Below, in pieces: positions 20,862-30,394 of a stretch of DNA of 64,000 bases (position 1 is its first letter; the number at the start of each line of letters is the position of its first letter). The stretch comes from Prorocentrum cordatum (taxonomy: Eukaryota; Sar; Dinophyceae; Prorocentrales; Prorocentraceae): positions 141,001-205,000 of the forward strand of contig CAUYUJ010006336.1 of the NCBI GenBank assembly GCA_963575745.1, given 5' to 3'. A program made the position numbers and the translations under genes. The notes beneath the pieces were generated by a model. The model was given only the letters and a program-made list of their open reading frames with translations, did no database searches and was not told the DNA's origin.

Positions 20862-21082
20862 GTCCTGGCTTGCCTATTGGCCTACCAAACAATGTTCTGA
20901 GAACCTTTTGTGATCTACACGAAATGTTCTTAGAACATTTCTGGCTGGGACTGTCGTGTTTTAACACATCGAGTTGATGTTCTAAGAACATTGTTTTTGT
21001 TCTTAGAACATTTTTGGGTTCTCAGAACATTCCGTGGTAGGCCTATAGAGCTGCCGGGACGGTCGGTCCCTGCTCAATGTCC
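20862..21082 (+). mobile_element. Inverted-repeat element family C, copy A
   Basis: Left arm 20873-20905 (CCTATTGGCCTACCA and CAATGTTCTGAGAACC) pairs with right arm 21017-21048 (GGTTCTCAGAACATT and TGGTAGGCCTATAG). Inside and in the arms the 11-mer palindrome GTTCTNAGAAC occurs five times (20894, 20926, 20979, 20999, 21018). The right flank GGGACGGTCGGTCCCTGC is shared with copy B. About 220 bp, no ORF: MITE-like. Confidence 0.75.
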
Positions 21083-21129
21083 CCGCGTCTTCCCGGGAAG
21101 GCCGCCACCTCGCCCGGCACCCTCCTCTT

Positions 21130-21310
21130 CCGAGGCGGGGCATCCTCGAGTTCGGGGCGGACACGCTCGAGACGGCCGCGGAGGAGGCGGCCGGGAGGGC
21201 GCAGCAGCGTTTCGAGATGCGGAATGTGCTGATCCGGAAGGTCGGCGGGTCTATGCTGCTGGAGGCCCAGAAGAAGGTCGTCAAGCGGCAGGCACGGAGG
21301 AGGATTATGT
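21130..21310 (+). CDS. Exon-like segment of an unknown helical protein
   Basis: Frame 1, without a start codon, reads ILEFGADTLETAAEEAAGRA, then QQRFEMRNVLIRKVGGSMLL, then EAQKKVVKRQARRRIMSG, a normal amphipathic helical sequence. The text ends exactly where inverted-repeat element family E begins (21309), so that element either interrupts the coding sequence or lies at the exon border. No family is recognised. Confidence 0.45.
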
Positions 21311-21493
21311 CGGGCGTGTCCCCCTACAGGGGGATTTTCGACGAAAATTAAAGATACTCCAAAAATACCCTAAACATGTCAAAACATACCAAAAAAATAG
21401 TCCCCTGACTATTGTTGGCTATTTTTTTAATATCATTTTTGGGGTATTTTTTATTTTTCGTCGAGCATCCCCCTGTAGGGGGACAGGCCCGAC
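21309..21493. mobile_element. Inverted-repeat element family E, copy 1
   Basis: The left end GTCGGGCGTGTCCCCCTACA and following GGGGGATTTTCGACGAAAA pair with the right end TTTTCGTCGAGCATCCCCC and TGTAGGGGGACAGGCCCGAC. The arms are about 55-60 bp and the element is 185 bp with an AT-rich centre. The same ends occur at 46722-46861. No ORF. Confidence 0.85.
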
Positions 21494-21616
21494 CTAAGAG
21501 AAGGAGGAGGAGGAGGAGGAGGAGGCGCAGCGGCAGGGAGGAGGAACGGCGGGCTCGGGCCTCAGAGGGCGTGTTTTTGTTTTCACGGCTCGGGCGACTC
21601 GAGCAATGGCCACGCT

Positions 21617-21840
21617 TCCTGGCTCTGCCTAGAGGCCCAAGTACCAGGAAATGCTGTAAGACCCTTCTTGCGGTTTGCACGAGATCTTGTTCGAACACTT
21701 CTGGCTGAGATGGTTATGTTTTATGACATCGGGTTTCTGTTATACGAACCTTGTTTCGCTCTCTTCTGACATTTTTTCGGTTCAGAGAGATTTTCGTGGT
21801 AGGCCTATGGGAACGTAGGGACGGTCGGTCCCTGCTCAAG
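21617..21840 (+). mobile_element. Inverted-repeat element family C, copy B
   Basis: The same order of blocks as copy A, more diverged: TCCTGGCTCTGCCTAGAGGC left, TTCTGGCTGAGATGGTTATG centre (copy A has TTCTGGCTGGGACTGTCGTG), then GTGGTAGGCCTATGGGAACG and GGGACGGTCGGTCCCTGCTC right. Copies A and B flank family E copy 1 and the exon-like segment. Confidence 0.75.
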
Positions 21841-21849
21841 CAACGGAGT

Positions 21850-22250
21850 TTTGTACCCCACGCTTGGGATTGTTTTTTGTGTTGCGGGTCGTCTCTTCGT
21901 GGCCCTGGAGCCGGAAAATCGCCCGTGGGCACCGAAATCGCCGAAGGGTGCCCAGTGCTTCCTTCGACTTCGAAGGTTTGGGTTCCCATAAGCCGTTTCG
22001 CCAACTCCACGCGGGAGCTCATTCTAACCAAGATTTTTTGAGGCGAGCCCCGCCGTGGCGGTAAGGATCCCCTGTGGGACCCGAGCAAGACAAGGCAACA
22101 TCCCTCTCCCGGGCCGCCTCCCAGGGAGGAGGGGCCACACCCAGACTTCTGGTGCTGCTTTTTATTGGCCTATGAGTATACTGAATACGGGGTAAATGTT
22201 AATTAGTGTCACGCTCGCTCCTCATGCATTCATCTGCCTCCTTCCCTGGC
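21850..22250. other. No supported gene
   Basis: Unique DNA; short Ser/Arg-rich frames only. Confidence 0.35.
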
Positions 22251-22254
22251 TTCC

Positions 22255-22600
22255 ACCCGGCTGCTCACACTGAGACTTACCCATGTTCAGATTTCTTCTG
22301 ATTAAGACCGACTCGCACTTCCACTCACTCTTACTCAGACCGCTCACGCTAAGACCCGATCCTATTCATACCCGGACCACTAATACTCAGATCCTCTCAT
22401 ACTCAGCTTAGTCGTACTCAAACTCTTCAGCACATATCACTCACATTCAGACCATACACACTGATATTCATCCAGACAAAGACTCGCTTGTATTCATAAT
22501 TATCCACACGCAGTCACACATACACATCCAGGCCCACTCATAGTCAGACTCACTGATACTCAGAAACCTCAGGCGCATACTAATTCATACTCAGACTTAC
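22255..22600 (+). repeat. Degenerate ACTCATACTCAGAC minisatellite
   Basis: Many 14-28 bp units of the type CACTCATACTCAGACC/CTCACACTGAGACT, strongly diverged. The same text resumes at 23340-23430, after the satellite that separates the two blocks. Confidence 0.65.
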
Positions 22601-22603
22601 ATG

Positions 22604-23335
22604 GTCACGTGACGCAGCAGGCACATAATTTGGGTTCCCCCAGGCGGAGCCGCCAGGAGGTATAGCACGAGCCCGTTCGCGTCAACATAGTGGGGGGTCT
22701 TAAGCGAGACGCTTGTTGTTGGATGTTGGCGTGTCTCTTTTGAGAGACCCATGGCCACAGTGGTGTAGCAGGCATTGGATTTGGGCCACCTGGACGAGAG
22801 CCGCCAGGTGATAATGCACGGGCCCGTTCGTGGCCAGATCGAGGAGATATTACACGCGAGACGTTTGTTTGTGGAGCTGGCCGTGACTCCTTCAGGAGTC
22901 CTGTAGTCACCGCGGCGAAGCCGCCAGTGGGTATTGCATGAGCCCGTTCGCGCCAAGATTGTGGTGCGCGTCTCTGTTGAGGGCCCCATGATCACCGCGA
23001 TGTCGCGGGCAGAACGTTCTGGCCGCCAAAGGGGGATCCTCCAGAGGGGATTGCACGGGCCCGTGTGCATCCATACTATGGTGATGTCTACAGCGAAACG
23101 CTTGTTTATTTGAGGGCTGCATGATCACAGCGACGTGGCAGGGATGGCATTTGGGCAGCGCAAAGGGGAGCCGCTAGATGATATTGAACGGGCCCGTGGG
23201 AATGTCTCCAGCGATGTGCCTTTTTGGGGGCGAGTACATGCCCCAATCGAGAACCCCCCCTATGATCAACGAGATGCAGCAGGCCTGGCATCTGGGCCAT
23301 CCAAGGGGAGGTCGACTAGCGGCGCGTCACGGCCT
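22604..23335 (+). repeat. Diverged satellite of about 140 bp, six units
   Basis: Units begin with CATGATCACAGCGATG-like text at 22604, 22750, about 22903 (truncated), 22988, 23119 and 23261. Each carries GGCATTTGGGC, then GGGGAGCCGCCAGRTGATAT, then GCACGGGCCCGTTCG, then AGCGAGACGCTTGTTT. Spacing is 131-153 bp. No protein-like frame. Confidence 0.8.
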
Positions 23336-23339
23336 TCGT

Positions 23340-23900
23340 GGCCTATTCATACCCTAACTCGCTAACAGTCAGGCCCATTCGTGCTCAGTCGCCTAGCCTC
23401 GAGTATACTCAGACGTTCATACACACGTGACTCGCTAAAAGAGACGTGCACAAGCACTCGAGCCAATCCCGGTCCAGTGTTTCGGCCAGGGTATTTCCGA
23501 CAGTCCTCGGTCGGGGCTTAAGAGACGGAGGTCAATGCAAACGGGGGTCAGTCAGAGCGCCAGATCTTGCAGGATTCTGCAGAGCCAGGGGCTCATTGAT
23601 TCAGGCTTGCGTGCAGGATCCTACAAGGCCCTATTGACCGGGGTTTGGGTTGACCCGGGTCAGTGCGTCCCCGACTAGGGCACGAAGCGGTCATCTAGAG
23701 GTGGAGACCCACCCAAGAAAAGGCGGCCGTGTTGATTTGCTCGTGCAGATGTCTCGACACTTCCTCTTCAAAATCGCTCCACTGGACCCCTTGACCTGTC
23801 CTGTGCCTTCTGGCCTGAATTCCAAGGCGAATCCAGATGTGACGGCGAGAATGTCCAGAGGCCCCCAAACACGTCCAAACACGCTTCGCTGATGACGACG
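23340..23900. other. Minisatellite remnant then unique DNA
   Basis: ACTCGCTAACAGTCAGGCCC-type units to 23430, then no supported gene or repeat. Confidence 0.4.
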
Positions 23901-23919
23901 GAGGTCTAGAGGGAGGATG

Positions 23920-24045
23920 AGCTAGGAGGAGGAGGAGGAGAAGCTGGAGCTGGAGGAGGAGCGTAACAAGGAGGAGATGGTTGAGGAGGAGGAGCAGGAG
24001 GAGAAGGAGGAGTGGGAGGAGGAGGAGGAGGAGGAGGACGGCGAC
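23920..24045 (+). repeat. (GAG)n-rich purine tract
   Basis: GGAGGAGGAGGAGAAGCTGG and similar units, low complexity. Confidence 0.85.
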
Positions 24046-24170
24046 GACGACCATGAAGGAAGTTTGGACGATTTGGTTCGAATCCCGGAACATTGATTTG
24101 GTAAGCGTGTAATGTTGGCGACACCGTCACCCAGAAATCTCCCAACAATTTCAGACAATCTGGAGAACAT

Positions 24171-24370
24171 CGAACACACACACACACATCGAGGAGCACG
24201 AGGAGGAAGAAGAAGAGGAGGGTGGCGCGAGATTTGCAGAAGGAGCAGGGCAGGCCCTCATCGACCGGGCCCTCGCGAGGGACCTGCCCGCTCGGCTAGA
24301 GGAGTTGGCGGCCAAGAAGCTCGAGCCGCACATCCCGTGGTACTACGAGAGCGTGCTCGCAAAGGCCTGA
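24171..24370 (+). CDS. 3' end of an unknown protein, Glu-rich then helical
   Basis: Frame 2 without a start codon reads HIEEHEEEEEEE, then GGARFAEGAGQALIDRALAR, DLPARLEELAAKKLEPHIPW and YYESVLAKA, ending at TGA 24368-24370. The last 45 residues are clearly protein-like. A (CA)n run and GAG repeats precede it, so it is probably the last exon of a host gene just upstream of the LINE. No family is recognised. Confidence 0.45.
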
Positions 24371-24419
24371 GCGGTCTGGCCAGCCCACGGCCAGGCAGGC
24401 CTCCTCCTCCTGCTCCTCC

Positions 24420-24497
24420 AACTCCATCCTCCTCCCTCCTCCTCCTCCTCCTCCTCCTCCTCCTCCTCCTCTTCCTCCTCCTCCTCCTCCTCCTCCT
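24420..24497 (+). repeat. (CTC)n tract flanking LINE element 1 on the left
   Basis: About 75 bases of CTC/CTT repeats run directly into the relict spliced leader at 24498. A similar CTC tract begins at the other end of the element (29436). Confidence 0.9.
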
Positions 24498-24519
24498 TCC
24501 GTTGCCATTTTGGCTCAAG
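24498..24519 (+). other. Relict spliced leader at the 5' end of LINE element 1
   Basis: The 22 bases match the dinoflagellate spliced leader consensus (D-CCGTAGCCATTTTGGCTC-AAG) at 21 positions; the sixth base is T instead of A. It is followed by 115 bases of leader and the ORF1 ATG. Genomic SL copies at gene 5' ends are known in dinoflagellates as marks of reinserted, trans-spliced cDNA. Confidence 0.85.
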
Positions 24520-24634
24520 TGTGATTGGGGAGATCCACCTGAGCGGGCAGCTCACTTCAGTGGGCAATTCGGGTGTCGTGCCCGAGCGGGCCTCTCTCTC
24601 TTTCTCTCGCTTTTCTCCCACCAGTTCTCGCGCC

Positions 24635-25594
24635 ATGGCGGGCTCTGCGGCTGAGGCGATAGAGCGTGGCATCAAAGAGCTGCTCATCAAGATGGACTCC
24701 ATGAACTCCAGCTTCACCGAGCAGTTGGCAGGCATCAACACGACCATTGCGGAGATCCCCACCATCAAAGCTCAGCTGGTCGACCAGGCGGCCAATAATG
24801 CTGCCATTGTTGAACGGCTAGACAAACTCGAGGCCCAGGGCGTCGCGTCCGCCACCGAGGGTAAGTTTCTGGCGAAGCTAGAGCTCCTGGAGACACGCGT
24901 GAGCAGCCTCTCTACTGCATCCACCTCGAGCGCAAGCAGTGTACTTTCCTTTGGGCACGCAGCCAACGGTGCCAAGCGTGCTCGTTCTGAAGGACCGTCT
25001 CGATTCGGTAGGCATGAGGATGCAGCTGATGCCTCCTCTCGCGACCGGTGCAAGATCTGGGTCAGCGGCTTTGTCTCTCCGATGCTGGGCACAATGCTGG
25101 AGGAGCACGGCAAGCATTTGCTCGGCCTTCTTCCGTCTCATCACACCGCTGGCGCCACTATTCGTGGTTACAACCTCAACAAGTCCTACAGTATCAAGTT
25201 TGCCAACGAGCAAGCTGCAGCTGCTTTTGTGGATCACCACCGTACAGCAGGCATCCAGTACCAGGACCAGGCCTCCAACCCCACTGTCAACCTGAGGGTG
25301 CGGTTCGACGCTCCCGCCGAGATCCGCGTCAAGAACAAGTACCAGGGGAGGCTCTGGCAGGCGATCACCGCGGCCATGAAGCGCGACGGGAAGTGGAAGA
25401 ATGACTACTCCATCGGGTCCAACGGCTTCAAGGGCATCCTGTACATGAAGGTTGGCGATTGTGTTTTCGTGCTGTTCGAGCTACTTGCCACAGACCGCAA
25501 CCAGTTCGAGTGCAAAGCCAACTCCGACAATCTCACCAAGTTCGGCATCGACGCTGAGGCCGCGGCGGCCATGATCTCAACCTCGATGGAATAG
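24635..25594 (+). CDS. LINE element 1 ORF1: coiled coil plus RRM-like nucleic-acid-binding protein
   Basis: The ATG at 24635 (GCGCCATGG context) gives 319 residues; the frame is open further upstream, but this is the first good ATG after the SL. Residues about 10-85 form a coiled coil (MDSMNSSFTEQLAGINTTIA, later LLETRVSSLSTAS). A basic linker (GAKRARSEGPSRFGRHED) is followed by an RRM-like fold (about 128-210: CKIWVSGFVSPMLG, then AGATIRGYNLNKSYSIKFAN), then a C-terminal basic domain (IRVKNKYQGRLWQAITAAMK). The order coiled coil, RRM, CTD is that of LINE-1-type ORF1 RNA chaperones. It ends at TAG 25592-25594 and ORF2 follows in the same frame. Confidence 0.8.
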   Translation: MAGSAAEAIERGIKELLIKMDSMNSSFTEQLAGINTTIAEIPTIKAQLVDQAANNAAIVERLDKLEAQGVASATEGKFLAKLELLETRVSSLSTASTSSASSVLSFGHAANGAKRARSEGPSRFGRHEDAADASSRDRCKIWVSGFVSPMLGTMLEEHGKHLLGLLPSHHTAGATIRGYNLNKSYSIKFANEQAAAAFVDHHRTAGIQYQDQASNPTVNLRVRFDAPAEIRVKNKYQGRLWQAITAAMKRDGKWKNDYSIGSNGFKGILYMKVGDCVFVLFELLATDRNQFECKANSDNLTKFGIDAEAAAAMISTSME

Positions 25595-25675
25595 GACGCT
25601 CCCCTGTTCGTACCGAGGACTGCTGAGTCTCCCGCAGTCAAGGGATACCTGCCGTGCAGCTTCGATGAGAGCGGG
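25595..25675 (+). other. Open, stop-free spacer between ORF1 and ORF2 of element 1
   Basis: After the ORF1 TAG the same frame is open for 27 sense codons (DAPLFVPRTAESPAVKGYLP then CSFDESG) up to the ORF2 ATG. A single UAG therefore separates ORF1 from a 1249-codon frame, which would allow readthrough as well as reinitiation. Confidence 0.7.
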
Positions 25676-27504
25676 ATGATAATCGAGAGCTCCTCTGACT
25701 GCGGCTCCTCTTCCTCCTCCTCGTGCCCATCCAGCCCGTCTTCTGCCTGCAGTGCCTGTTCTTTTCCTGACCAGCCCTTCAATTTCACGCAGTACTTCTC
25801 TGCCGTAACGTGGAATGGGCAGACTCTCTTCGGTTCCGTCTCGTCGCCGATTAAGTCGATCGCCGACGTGATGTCGAAACTTCGCCGTCTCATTCCGAAA
25901 CACGCCATTATCGCTCTTCAGGAAACTCGCGGGTCCCAGCAGGACCTCATGTACCTGAAAAAGGAGATCGAGGGGCTGCACGCGTACGGTACTTTCTTCT
26001 CTTGTGGCACCAAAGGTGGTTGCGTTATTATCATCCATCCCCGCTTTGCCTCGTTCTTCTCTCATGTTCGGCATCGCGTTCTTCGGAGGGGCCGAGTTCG
26101 CGAACTCTTGCTGCAAGGGCGGCATGGCACTGTGCAGATCATCGATGTGCATCTCGACCCCAGCCTTCCCATCCCTGCTCGTCAACACACTCTTCGTTTC
26201 ATCAAACCGAAAGCCCTCTCATCCTCCTCTGGGACCTCTTTCGACATGGGCGACTTCAATTTCTGTGCGCTTGGGGAGGGGAGAACGCATATTAGTGGGG
26301 AGCATGCTTATCACACTCATGGGCTCGCAAAATATTTCGGCCGCCTCTTCCCTGGGTTCGCCGAAATTTCCCAGCCTGCATGCTCACATAGACGCACCCA
26401 GATTCGCGACAACGTTCGGTCTATCCAGTCGGTGGCGCGTCTAGACGGGATCTACACCAATATGTATAGCGCGTCCTTGATCGACTTACAGGCCAACTCG
26501 CTCGCGCTCGCCGCTGTGTGCGACCTGGAGTGGCCCTCAGACCATGTTCCTGTCTGTCTCTCGCTCTCCCCCTCCCAGGCCTCGGGGGCTCCGCGGATTG
26601 CATCATGGGTTTGCCGCCGTCCTGTTTTCCCTCCGGCGATGCAAAGAGTTCTGGATATGGTTCCCCCTCTCTCTCCTGATCCCGCTCTTGCTGTTCGCGA
26701 GTTCAAAGATGTTATCCGAGCCGTCGCCAAGCTTGTCCGAGAAGAGCTTGAGCAGAGAGAGGCGGACTCGCTGCCTGAGAAACTATCATGGACGCGCGCT
26801 GCTCATCGTGCGATGCAGTCAGGGCCGCCATCTCGAATTCGGAGAGCGTTGCGTGCCTATCCCTATTTGTCTCGCTTCATAGATGTCGCCGACCTCGTCT
26901 GGAAGGACATGCGTGGCTTCTATGTCTGGCTGGACCGATTGGCAGCTTGCAATGTCAAGGCAATTATCGCAGAGGTCGACGCAGACCCGCACATGCACCC
27001 TAATACCAAGTCCTCTTCCAAGCAGCGTCTTCACGAATATCTGTCGGCCTGGTCTGGAGTTAATCGGCGCATTTCCCTCACCGGTGTCGCCGATCCTACG
27101 GGCGAACATATTTCGGATCCGAAAATCGTCGCAGATCGTCTCGCTGAGCATTGGGGCAACGTGCACGGCTTGGAAGAGGGCTCTTCGGATGCACGCGAGC
27201 AGTTAAGGCCTTATGTAGTTCAGTGTCCTGGGCATATTCCATGGGGGATCTGTTTTGACGAGTTCTGCGAGCGCGCCTCCAAGGTTCGCGATTCTGGAGT
27301 TGGCCCCGACGGCGTCCCCTATTCGGGAGGGATTAATTCAGGAACCATTGGCTTTCGACTGCTCCACGCACTGTATCTTTCGCTTCTTCGGGGTGGAGCT
27401 CTGTCTTGCGATTTCAACTTCTGCCAAGCGGTCTCCCTTGCCAAGGGCGTGGAGGACGATGACCAGTCGATTGGGGTTTTCCGCAAGCCCGAAGTCACTA
27501 GGCC

Positions 27505-27550
<46 letters not shown>

Positions 27551-29344
27551 AGCGACAATAAGCTGATCTCTAGGACTCTGAATTACTCCTTCTCCGACCT
27601 GTGTTGCGAAACGGCGATCGGCGTCCAGAGGGGCTTCGTCAAAAATCGGAACATGAACGACAACATTTTGGCCCTGGAGTCTTGGGCTCTTCAATGGCAT
27701 TGCCAAATGGATCTCAGGGGGGCGGGTTTCGCCTTCTTCGACGTTCGGGCCGCGTTTCCCAGCTTACTCCATCTTATGATATGGTGGGTCTTGGGCGCCA
27801 TGGGAGTTCCTACGTTTATCATCGACGCTGTGCGTAAGCTCTACCATCGCGCGTGGGTTAGCATCAGCTTCTGTGGGCTCCAAGAGGCAGGATTCTGGGC
27901 CTTCAGAGGTATTAAACAAGGCTGTCCTCTATCGGGCTCGATGTTCTGTCTTGGCTTCGATCCGATCCTTCGATACATGCAGTGCCTTTTGCCACCGCAG
28001 CTAGGCGTCTTGGGAGTCTTTGCTGACGACACAGGCATCTCCAGCTCCGACGTCTTCGCCACCTTAGTTCTGGTTCTGCCCGCTTGGGACCTCGCAGGCC
28101 ATGCTGCTGGGCCCCATATGAATGTAGCCGAGACTGTCATTGTCGTGATTCATCCCATGTCTTATCAGGAATTATGTCAGCGTCTCCAGCAGCACGGTAT
28201 CTCTCAGGAGGGTTTTATTTTCAGGCGTGCCGCCAAGTACCTGGGCGTCGTTGTCGGGCCTGGCGGCGCACAGGAGAGCTGGATTGCTCCTGCCACGAAA
28301 TGTATTGAACGTGCAAGGAGTATTCAGGGGCTTGGGCTCGGTCTGCTAAAGTCGGTCGCTCGATGCAACTTGTATGCCCTCTCCGTCTTGTCCCATGTCT
28401 CCCAGTTCTACTTCCCCTCTGATTTTGCCAAGTCCATCGAGAACCAGTCCCTTCAGCTTATCTCCAATGGTCCAAGAAACGCTATTCCGTCCGACCTCAT
28501 TAGGAACCTCGACTCCCTCGGCTTCAAAATCGGTGCTCGGGAATTCGAATGTGCTGCTCGTGCTGCCATGTTTCGAGCAGCGACCACATCCAGCGCCTTC
28601 CACCAGGCGGTTAAGCGATTGTCTGAATTCGCCCTCGCAGACGAGTGCCAGATTACGCATGCATGGAATGAGTGGTGGAAGAACAGTATCACGATCTCGA
28701 TGTGGCGAAACTATGACTTCATGAATCAGATTCCCAGGGTTCCTGTCTTTGGCGACCGGAGGTTCCAACGCAAAGCTGAGAAGGCTCTTCTGAGGCGTAG
28801 GAAATATTCTCCGCATCAGTTCTTGTTTGACAGACTTCGGCATTTCATCCCTGAAACTTCCAGGGCCGACGTCGACCAGGTGTTTCGGTTTTTGCTCCGT
28901 GTAGCTGAAGTTGCCCCCTCCTTCCTCGTGTCCTCCTGCCTCAAAACTGTCAGTAACGCCTGGTGCACTTCGGGTCGGTTTAGAGGGCCGACTCGTGACT
29001 GTCCAGTGCGTCTAGCATCGTGTCAGGACGCTCTCATGCATGTCATTTGTTGCAAAGTCCTCGCGCGGACTGTGCGTTCTCGTCTCCCCTTCCTTCCCAA
29101 TGGGGTTGAAGATGCGAGGAACGTAGTTTGTGTGTTTCCCTGTGGCCCTTTATCTTCTTCCGAGGTGCTGTCCCTAGCACTATACATTGACACCGTGCAC
29201 AGTGTTTACCATAGTATGAAGGGCGCAGGACAGGGGGTCGCAGCCTTCCAACGCGCTGCTGTCGCCCGCCTTCGGCAAACTGCCTGGCGCGCCCCCGCCA
29301 TCGTTCCGCTTCTTCGCTCCAGGTCAGGTGTTGGACGGTCGTAG
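25676..29344 (+). CDS. LINE element 1 ORF2: AP-like endonuclease and reverse transcriptase, 1222 residues
   Basis: Cuts target DNA and copies the element RNA. After a Ser/Cys-rich N-terminus comes an endonuclease/exonuclease/phosphatase domain (about 40-295): LQETRG (Glu near 83), GDFNF (Asp near 193), ARLDGIYTN and SDHVPV (near 289). The RT follows: RPISL (near 609), FFDVRAAF (motif A, Asp near 689), GIKQGCPLSG (motif B, near 745) and GVFADD (motif C, Asp near 784), then AAKYLGVVVG. A C-terminal Cys/His block (CPVRLASCQDALMHVICC, near 1108-1126) is the usual zinc motif. No RNase H was found. A (TC)20 run has lengthened the loop after RPIS by a Ser-Leu repeat without breaking the frame. Confidence 0.9.
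27507..27546 (+). repeat. (TC)20 microsatellite inside the RT coding region
   Basis: Forty bases of perfect TC repeat encode alternating Ser-Leu inside the conserved RPISLSNSDNK region of the RT. An expansion of about 36 bases (12 codons) would explain it. It is in frame. Confidence 0.9.
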
Positions 29345-29435
29345 GCTCTCCCTCCCCTTCGCTTCTTGTCCGCTTGCCCTCTTCTCTTGTCCCTTGCTCG
29401 CGTCTTGTCCGCTTGCCTTCCCTCCTATGGCCGTG

Positions 29436-29690
29436 CCCTCCTCCTCCTCCTCCTCCTCCTCTTCCTCCTCCTCCTCCCCGCCCACCCTGTCATCCTCCTC
29501 CTCATCCTCCTCCAACTCGTCCTCCTTCTCTTGTCTTCCTCCTCCTCCTCCTCCTCCCCGCCCACCCTGTCCTCCTCCTCCTCCTCCTCCTCCTCCTCCT
29601 CCTCCTCCTCCTCCTCCTCCTCCTCCTCCTCGTCCCCTCCTCCTCCTCTTCCTCCTCCTCCTCCTCCCACCTCCGCCCTCCCACCCACCT
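29436..29690 (+). repeat. (CTC)n tract flanking LINE element 1 on the right
   Basis: CTCCTCCTC with TTC and CCGCCCACCCTGTC interruptions; the latter interruption occurs twice (29476 and 29559), showing internal duplication of about 83 bp. Confidence 0.9.
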
Positions 29691-29821
29691 CATCTTCATT
29701 GACAGTTTTTCGCTGCTTCCCGTGCACTTGGACACTGTGGGCACACCGTGGACCTCTGGGGCCTGGGGGCCCCAGGGGACCTGAGTGCGGATCTTTTCCC
29801 AGAAAGGGCGCGCCCCTCTGT

Positions 29822-29891
29822 GCCAAGTTCGAAGAGGGCTGGCGGAATTATTGCGAATGCTTTGCGGCCAGCTCCGCCGACCCCGAGGGGG

Positions 29892-29943
<52 letters not shown>

Positions 29944-30306
29944 GCGGCGGCGGCGGTGGCGACGGCAGCGGCGGCGGCGACGACGACCACGACGCTGACG
30001 TGGGCCAGAGTCCTCAGGGATGCTTCTTGGGGTCTCTTCGGAAAGCTCTCCCGGAAAGGGCTTGTCCCCAGATGCCAAGTTCGAAGAGGGCTGGCGGAGT
30101 CATTTGCGATAGGTTGGGCGCGAATCATTGGGAAGCAATAAATACATGGGGGAAGATTGGTGCCGTTATCGGGGCCCAGAGGCCCCCTCTTGGGGCCGTA
30201 ATTGGCCCCTTTTCTGCAGCCCTCGCTGCCCCCCCTAAGTATCCCCCACTCATTAGTTCGTGCCCAAGGAGCCAAATTCGAAGAGGCTGGTGGAATTATT
30301 TGCACT
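29822..30306 (+). repeat. Three-copy dispersed motif GCCAAGTTCGAAGAGGGCTGG
   Basis: GCCAAGTTCGAAGAGGGCTG plus GCGGAATTATTTGCGA-like text occurs at about 29821, 30068 and 30270, each preceded by CCAGAAAGGG/CCCGGAAAGGG or CCCAAGGAG. Spacing is about 247 and 202 bp. The surrounding triplet runs (GAC, GGC at 29895-30000) are low complexity. Frames through it are not gene-like. Confidence 0.7.
29893..29992 (+). repeat. (ACG)n/(GGC)n triplet array
   Basis: GACGACGAC then GGCGGCGGC then GACGACGAC; poly-Asp/Gly or poly-Arg in translation. Confidence 0.9.
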
Positions 30307-30394
30307 AAATAGCGCGGTAACGCTTATTACGAAGGCCTTGCGGCGGGTACCGCCGACCCTGCATGGCGGCGACAGCCACGACCACAACGACGAA

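Larger units (their letters stand above)
24498..29435 (+). mobile_element. LINE-type retrotransposon, element 1
   Basis: About 4.9 kb with SL-like 5' end, ORF1 (24635-25594), ORF2 with AP-like endonuclease and reverse transcriptase (25676-29344), and a short pyrimidine-rich 3' region. The right boundary is set where the (CTC)n tract starts; it may lie within that tract. Target-site duplication cannot be read because both flanks are CTC repeats. ORFs are intact except for an in-frame TC expansion in the RT. Codon use is less GC-biased than in elements 2 and 3. Confidence 0.85.

Noticed and set aside
29366-30308. Several overlapping ORFs of 120-270 codons around the CTC and GAC tracts
   Set aside because: Low-complexity Pro/Ser/Leu or Arg/Glu peptides; no protein-like stretch.
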